A stretch of 64,000 nucleotides of DNA, taken from the NCBI GenBank assembly GCA_036272055.1, contig DATAZL010000133.1, forward strand, positions 372,001 through 436,000, given 5' to 3'. This document shows, in pieces, positions 60,076 through 64,000 of the stretch (positions are counted from its first letter, which is position 1; every line of letters begins with the position of its first letter). Both the position numbers and the translations under genes were made by a program. The notes under the pieces were generated by a model that worked only from the letters and a program-made list of their open reading frames with translations, did no database searches and was not told the DNA's origin. The stretch is from DASZVB01 sp036272055 (GTDB taxonomy: Bacteria > Myxococcota_A > Polyangia > Polyangiales > Polyangiaceae).

Positions 60076-60603
60076 ATGAACAAAGCAGTCATCGGTATCG
60101 TGAATAATCGTGAGCGCGCAGAGAGCGTTCTGACCACCCTTCGAGCCGCCGGCATCTCGGACGGCGCAGTGTCATTTCTTCTTCCCGACAAGAGCGGCAC
60201 GAAGGACTTCGCGCACGAGCACAACACCAAGGCGCCGGAGGGTGCCGTCGCAGGTGGCGGCGCCGGCGCGATCATCGGAGGGACGCTCGGGCTCCTTGCG
60301 GGGATCGGCGCTCTGGCCATCCCGGGTGTCGGACCGCTCATCGCCGCGGGACCGCTCATGGCAGCACTGAGCGGCAGCGCAGCGGGCGCCGCGGTCGGCG
60401 GCTTGACGGGAGCCCTCGTCGGCCTCGGCATCCCGGAGATCGAGGCCAAGCGCTACGAGGGCAAGATCGCAGGGGGTAACATCCTCGTCGCGGTCCACAC
60501 CGAGAACGGGGACCAGCAGAAGGTCGCCAAGGACGCACTCGAAAAGGCCGGAGCCGAGGACATCAGCGCGACGTCGGAGGCGTCGGTCCCGAAGAAGAAA
60601 TAG
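60076..60603 (+). CDS. Glycine-rich YflT/general-stress-like protein
   Basis: The 175-residue protein starts MNKAVIGIVNNRERAESVLTTLRAAGISDGAVSFLLPDKSG, a fold seen in the YflT/general stress protein 17M-like N-terminal domain. A glycine-zipper hydrophobic part follows, about 55-120 (GGGAGAIIGGTLGLLAGIGALAIPGVGPLIAAGPLMAALSGSAAGAAVGGLTGALVG). A closing beta strand NILVAVHTENGDQQKVAKDALEKAGAEDI then follows. The glycine part probably spans or touches the membrane. It follows the BON gene directly (GTG at 60067 overlaps that stop; ATG at 60076 chosen). Relatives are often stress-induced; a role in envelope stress with the BON protein is inference. Confidence 0.7.
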   Translation: MNKAVIGIVNNRERAESVLTTLRAAGISDGAVSFLLPDKSGTKDFAHEHNTKAPEGAVAGGGAGAIIGGTLGLLAGIGALAIPGVGPLIAAGPLMAALSGSAAGAAVGGLTGALVGLGIPEIEAKRYEGKIAGGNILVAVHTENGDQQKVAKDALEKAGAEDISATSEASVPKKK

Positions 60604-60655
60604 CGACGACCTTCCGCCTGCTGCCAGAAACGTCGCGGAGAGGTACGCTGTCGTC

Positions 60656-61579
60656 GTGCTCGACGGCGTCACCATCGAACAGCTCCGGACGTTCCTGGCG
60701 GTCGTCGAGGCGGGGAGCTTTTCGGGCGCGGCAAGAAAGCTTGGACGGGTTCAGGCGGCCGTCAGTCAGTCGATCGACCGGCTCGAGGCGCAGCTCGGAT
60801 TGCGTCTCTTCGATCGGAGCGGCCGGACCCCGCGTCTCACCGAGCACGGCGAAGCCGTGTCCGTTGCCGCGCGGCGCGTGGAAGGCGACGTCGGCGCACT
60901 CGACGAGCTCGTCACGTCTTTGAAGCGGGGGGAAGAGACGGCACTTCGCATCGTCGTTGACGTTCTGTTTCCCACCGAGTCGCTCGTCGCGTTCGCACGC
61001 GAGTTCGGCGTCGCGCACCCGTCGGTGGAGCTCGTGCTCTTCACGGAGGTGCTCTCCGCCGTCACCGCTCACGTCCGCGACCGGCAGTCGAGCTGGGGTA
61101 TCGCGCTGGAGGACGCGGACCTGCGCGACCTGCATCATCGGGCCATCGCCGAGGTGCGTCTCGTTCCCGTCGCAGCGCCCGCGCACCCGCTGGCGTCGCG
61201 CGCCGCGCCCCTCGACGCGGCAGCGCTGGGTGACGCCGTCCAGATCGTCCTCGGCGAGCACCGGCCCCCCGACGAACGCGATCCGGAAGACCACGGCGTG
61301 TTCTCGCCGCGGACGTGGCGCGTCGTGGATCTCTCGACGAAGCACGCCTTCATCCTGAGCGCCCTCGGCTGGGGCCACCTGCCCGAGCACGTCGTGCGCG
61401 ACGATCTGCGGGAGGGGCGGCTCGTCGAGCTCTCGCTGGAAGCGTGGGGCGGCGTGCCGCTCCGGCGTTCACTCGTCCTCGTGAAGCGGCAAGAGGGCGT
61501 CCTCGGCCCCGTCGCCCGCTGGGCGATCGAGCGTCTCGGTCAGCTCTGCCGGAACCAGACCGAGCAAATTACCGAATGA
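60656..61579 (+). CDS. LysR family transcriptional regulator
   Basis: The 307-residue protein has the LysR N-terminal winged helix: LDGVTIEQLRTFLAVVEAGSFSGAARKLGRVQAAVSQSIDRLEAQLGLRLFDRSGRTPRLTEHGE. A two-lobed effector domain follows (about 90-300, starting LRIVVDVLFPTESLVAFAREF). It starts with a GTG; the Leu-Asp-Gly leader sits right at the DNA-binding domain. It is followed by the pirin gene on the same strand with a 91-bp gap holding interleaved palindromes. That arrangement suggests it controls pirin, although LysR targets are more often divergent. The effector is unknown. Confidence 0.92.
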   Translation: MLDGVTIEQLRTFLAVVEAGSFSGAARKLGRVQAAVSQSIDRLEAQLGLRLFDRSGRTPRLTEHGEAVSVAARRVEGDVGALDELVTSLKRGEETALRIVVDVLFPTESLVAFAREFGVAHPSVELVLFTEVLSAVTAHVRDRQSSWGIALEDADLRDLHHRAIAEVRLVPVAAPAHPLASRAAPLDAAALGDAVQIVLGEHRPPDERDPEDHGVFSPRTWRVVDLSTKHAFILSALGWGHLPEHVVRDDLREGRLVELSLEAWGGVPLRRSLVLVKRQEGVLGPVARWAIERLGQLCRNQTEQITE

Positions 61580-61596
61580 ATACAAGACACTGAACT

Positions 61597-61624
61597 CATC
61601 ACACGGTGTGATGGGTCGCATCAC
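61597..61624. promoter_or_regulatory. Interleaved palindromes upstream of pirin
   Basis: CATCACAC-G-GTGTGATG (61597-61613, perfect 8-bp arms) shares its right arm with a second dyad GTGATG-GGTCG-CATCAC (61608-61624). Adjacent linked dyads are common for LysR-type regulators. They lie 47 bp before the pirin start. Confidence 0.65.
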
Positions 61625-61670
61625 CCCGCCCCGTCTATCGTGATCGCCGGAGCTGGTTACGTTCAACGGC

Positions 61671-62621
61671 ATGAACCGCAGCAACGCAGCCGTCGACACG
61701 ACGGTCTCCTTCGATCGACCGCTCGACGACGCGACGGCGAGCACGCCGTCCCGCGAGCGCAGCGTGGAGGGCGTCCACCGGAGCACGGGCTTCCACTGGG
61801 TGGGCAATGGCTTCCACGTCTCGACGTACTTTCCGAGCGCGCGCCTCCCGTCGGAGCGTGTGAGCCCGTTCGTGCTGATGGACTACGGACCAGAGAAGCA
61901 ATTCACGCCGCTCGCGCGCGGCAAGCGCGGCGTCGGCTGGCACCCGCACCGCGGCTTCGAGACCGTGACGCTGGCGTGGTCCGGCGCGGTCGCACACCGT
62001 GACAACGCGGGTCACGCCGACGTGATCCGTCCCGGCGACGCGCAGTGGATGACCGCGGGCGCGGGCATCTTCCACGAGGAGTATCACGACGAAGAGCAGA
62101 CCCGTAACGGCGGGCCACTCCACATGATGCAGCTCTGGGTCAACTTGCCGCGGAAGGACAAGACGGCGCCGCCCGCGTATCAGCCGCTGCGCGCGGCACA
62201 GTTCCCCGTCGTCGCGCTTCCGGACGGCGGCAACGTCAGGGTCATCGCCGGCGCCTTCGGCGGCGCGCAGGGACCGGCCCGGACCTTCACGCCGATCACG
62301 ATGCTCGACATCACGCTCCGCGCGGGCGAATCGGTGCCGGTCACGCTGCCGGCGAGCTACAACGCTCTCGCCGTCGTCGCCGACGGCCGTGTCAGCGCAG
62401 CCGGTTCGACCGCGAAGGCCGGCGAGCTGCTCCTGTTCGCCAACGACGGCGAGCAACTGACGCTCACCGCCGCGGAGGACGCCCACGTGATCGTGCTCTC
62501 GGGCGAGCCCATCGACGAGCCGATCGTCCAGTACGGCCCCTTCGTGATGAACAGCGTCGACGAGATCCGCCAGGCGATCATCGATGTCGAATCGGGCAAG
62601 TTCGGCCCCGTGCCGGAGTGA
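61671..62621 (+). CDS. Pirin family protein
   Basis: The 316-residue protein is a two-domain bicupin pirin. The metal-binding first domain has HPHRGFETVTLAWSGAVAHRDNAGHADVIRPGDAQWMTAGAGIFHEEYH, with the HxH, His and Glu positions seen in pirins. Then comes LHMMQLWVNLPRKDKTAPPAYQ. The second, C-terminal cupin domain ends with FVMNSVDEIRQAIIDVESGKFG. Many pirins bind Fe and have quercetinase-like or redox-sensor roles. It lies behind a LysR gene and a double palindrome. It converges on the glycosyltransferase-like gene with a 2-bp gap. A specific role cannot be assigned. Confidence 0.95.
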   Translation: MNRSNAAVDTTVSFDRPLDDATASTPSRERSVEGVHRSTGFHWVGNGFHVSTYFPSARLPSERVSPFVLMDYGPEKQFTPLARGKRGVGWHPHRGFETVTLAWSGAVAHRDNAGHADVIRPGDAQWMTAGAGIFHEEYHDEEQTRNGGPLHMMQLWVNLPRKDKTAPPAYQPLRAAQFPVVALPDGGNVRVIAGAFGGAQGPARTFTPITMLDITLRAGESVPVTLPASYNALAVVADGRVSAAGSTAKAGELLLFANDGEQLTLTAAEDAHVIVLSGEPIDEPIVQYGPFVMNSVDEIRQAIIDVESGKFGPVPE

Positions 62622-62623
62622 GC

Positions 62624-64000
62624 TCAGTCGCCGTTCAACCGGTACACGCTGCAGACCGCGTCCGCAAAGACGCGGTCTGCGCGTAGACCGCGCTTGCCGT
62701 TCACGGCTCGAAGCGCGGCACGGACGTCGGCGCCGCCGAAGGTCGGCATTCCGTCGACCGCCCACTTCGCGCCGTAATGTCGAGCGACGCGCGCGACGGC
62801 GGCGGGGCCATTGGTGGGTACATTGACGGACGGACGCTCCGTCGCCCAGGTGACGAACCAGGGGCTCGAGGTGAGCACCGGCTCGTTCACTCCGGCGGTC
62901 TTGCGAATGAACTCCATGGCGGGCTCGCAGGCGCCCTTCGTGGCTCCGGCGACGCCGATCTGTCGCTCCATCCGGAGCACCGCGACCAAGTAATAGACGA
63001 AGACGACGCCGAACGACGCGAACGCGAGCCGAGCGCGCCCCTCCGAGCCGTTCGTCACCTCGAGGGCGACGGTCGCGAGCGCGACGAAGTAGACCGGGTA
63101 GAGCGCGAAGAGATACCGCGGCTCGACGTGATACGCGACGCACACGACGAGGGTGACGGCCGTGACGTAGACGATGCCGAACGACGCGAACGCGGTTCGC
63201 TTTCGGGCGAGCCAGAGGAGCGCGACGGGACCACCGACGAGAAACAACGCATCGTCGGCAGCGGCGCGTGCGAGGAGCGCGAATTGCTCCCTCACGAGGG
63301 AAAGCACGCGCGAAGAGCCGAGCCGCGCGAAGACGTCGGCGAGCTTCGGGGCCTGCTCGTAGAAGGCGAAGTACGCGGGCGGCGAGTCCTTGGAGAGCCA
63401 GTCGAGCGGGCTGTAACGAAAGCCGAACCCACCGTGGATGGCGTGGTTGCGAAGGGCGTACACGCCGAGGACGAAGATGGCCGGCAGGGTGAGCAAGCTC
63501 CACGCGCGGACACCGAGTCGCGCGCGCGGACGCATGAGCAGCGCCGTGGCGAAGAAGCACGCGGGGAGCGCCGCACCGGTCACCTTCTCGAGCGTCGCGA
63601 ACGCCGCCGCGGCGCCCGCGAGGACGAACCAGCGCGTGGTCCGCGACGAGAGAGCCACGAGGAACGCGAACACCGCGACGGTGGAGAAGAATGCCCAGCC
63701 GATGTCGTCTCCGCCGAGCGTCGCGCCGAACGAAAGATCACGGCGCGCGAGCACGAGGAGCCCGGCGACGCATCCGGCGGCGCTTCCTGACACGCGCTTG
63801 CCGAGCAGGAACGTCGCGAACGCTAGCGCCGCGACGAAGACGAGCCCAGGGATGCGCACGAGCCGGCTCTCGGGACCGAAGAGCGCGAAGAGCGGCGCGA
63901 GCAAGAACGGCTCGAGCAGGCCGTGGAGCTCGTGCAGATGACGGATGCCGGGGAGCATGCCGGCGTGGATCTCGACGAGGTTCAGCGTGTAGCCCGCCCC
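62624..64000 (-). CDS. Membrane glycosyltransferase-like (GT-C/ArnT-like) protein, 5' end outside window
   Basis: The frame stays open to the right window edge, where it reads GAGYTLNLVEIHAGMLPG before the first in-window ATG at 63958. The gene therefore starts beyond 64000, and the 63958 ATG is probably internal. The visible 458 codons give an acidic/His-rich first loop (VEIHAGM...RHLHELHGLLEPF), then about nine hydrophobic helices. A C-terminal periplasmic domain follows (AGATKGACEPAMEFIRKTAGVNEPVLTSSPWFVTWATERPSVNVP). The order resembles PMT/ArnT-type enzymes that use lipid-phosphate sugars. The donor and acceptor are unknown. It ends 2 bp from the pirin stop. Confidence 0.7.
   Translation of the reverse strand, partial: GAGYTLNLVEIHAGMLPGIRHLHELHGLLEPFLLAPLFALFGPESRLVRIPGLVFVAALAFATFLLGKRVSGSAAGCVAGLLVLARRDLSFGATLGGDDIGWAFFSTVAVFAFLVALSSRTTRWFVLAGAAAAFATLEKVTGAALPACFFATALLMRPRARLGVRAWSLLTLPAIFVLGVYALRNHAIHGGFGFRYSPLDWLSKDSPPAYFAFYEQAPKLADVFARLGSSRVLSLVREQFALLARAAADDALFLVGGPVALLWLARKRTAFASFGIVYVTAVTLVVCVAYHVEPRYLFALYPVYFVALATVALEVTNGSEGRARLAFASFGVVFVYYLVAVLRMERQIGVAGATKGACEPAMEFIRKTAGVNEPVLTSSPWFVTWATERPSVNVPTNGPAAVARVARHYGAKWAVDGMPTFGGADVRAALRAVNGKRGLRADRVFADAVCSVYRLNGD

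Overview
The window is very GC-rich, tightly packed bacterial DNA. Two secreted proteins end in a MYXO-CTERM-like tail (GCGCR, a hydrophobic stretch, then an Arg cluster). There are also Gly/Ser-rich lipoprotein linkers, three Hanks-type Ser/Thr kinases, an FG-GAP lipoprotein and many one-gene regulatory units. Together these point to Myxococcota, most likely a Polyangiales/Labilithrix-like myxobacterium. That assignment is inference from gene style, because there is no rRNA in the window. I see no tRNA, rRNA, CRISPR array, insertion sequence or phage gene. Layout: 0.2-8.9 kb holds small redox and regulatory genes: NAD(P)-binding protein, SDR, a short catalase-core-like protein, an SRPBCC-ArsR pair with two operators, a PAS histidine kinase convergent with CheB, a PEBP protein, a VOC protein and an aldo/keto reductase. 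8.9-14.1 kb holds exported proteins: an esterase-like lipoprotein and a ten-repeat Ig-like lipoprotein. 14-20 kb holds an EamA exporter, RNase D, a kinase fused to an FGE-like domain, and a TetR-MFS pair with a readable promoter/operator. 20.4-26.7 kb is one gene for a 2,115-residue Cys-rich repeat protein. 26.9-35.4 kb holds a BBE-type flavoenzyme, an RND pump with its adaptor and MarR regulator, a membrane gene that looks frame-disrupted, and a luciferase-like monooxygenase. 35.4-37.3 kb holds two Cys-rich lipoproteins. 37.8-41.7 kb holds a queuosine-precursor transporter, an ECF42-type sigma factor with its DGPF partner and a matching promoter, and a polytopic membrane protein. 41.8-45.9 kb holds an encapsulin nanocompartment with encapsulated ferritin, then divergent fructose-bisphosphate aldolase and glucose-6-phosphate dehydrogenase. 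46.1-49.8 kb holds a membrane protein, an ECF sigma factor with a ChrR-like cupin that has no cysteine, pyrophosphatase and a lipoprotein. 49.9-55.4 kb is a tight three-gene unit: kinase with PEGA domain, TPR/PEGA envelope protein, FG-GAP lipoprotein. 55.4-56.85 kb is a small segment with an S23-type four-helix-bundle gene and a membrane gene, bounded by inverted arrays of a GGGATC hexamer. 57-64 kb holds a hydrolase, a third kinase, a BON lipoprotein with a glycine-rich partner, a LysR-pirin pair with interleaved palindromes, and the 3' part of a membrane glycosyltransferase-like gene cut by the window edge. No wholly new system is certain. The strongest leads are the kinase/PEGA/FG-GAP unit, the giant Cys-rich protein, the hexamer-bounded S23 segment, the kinase with an apparently dead FGE domain, and the Cys-free ChrR-like sigma partner. 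The encapsulin/ferritin operon is a known but attractive system.
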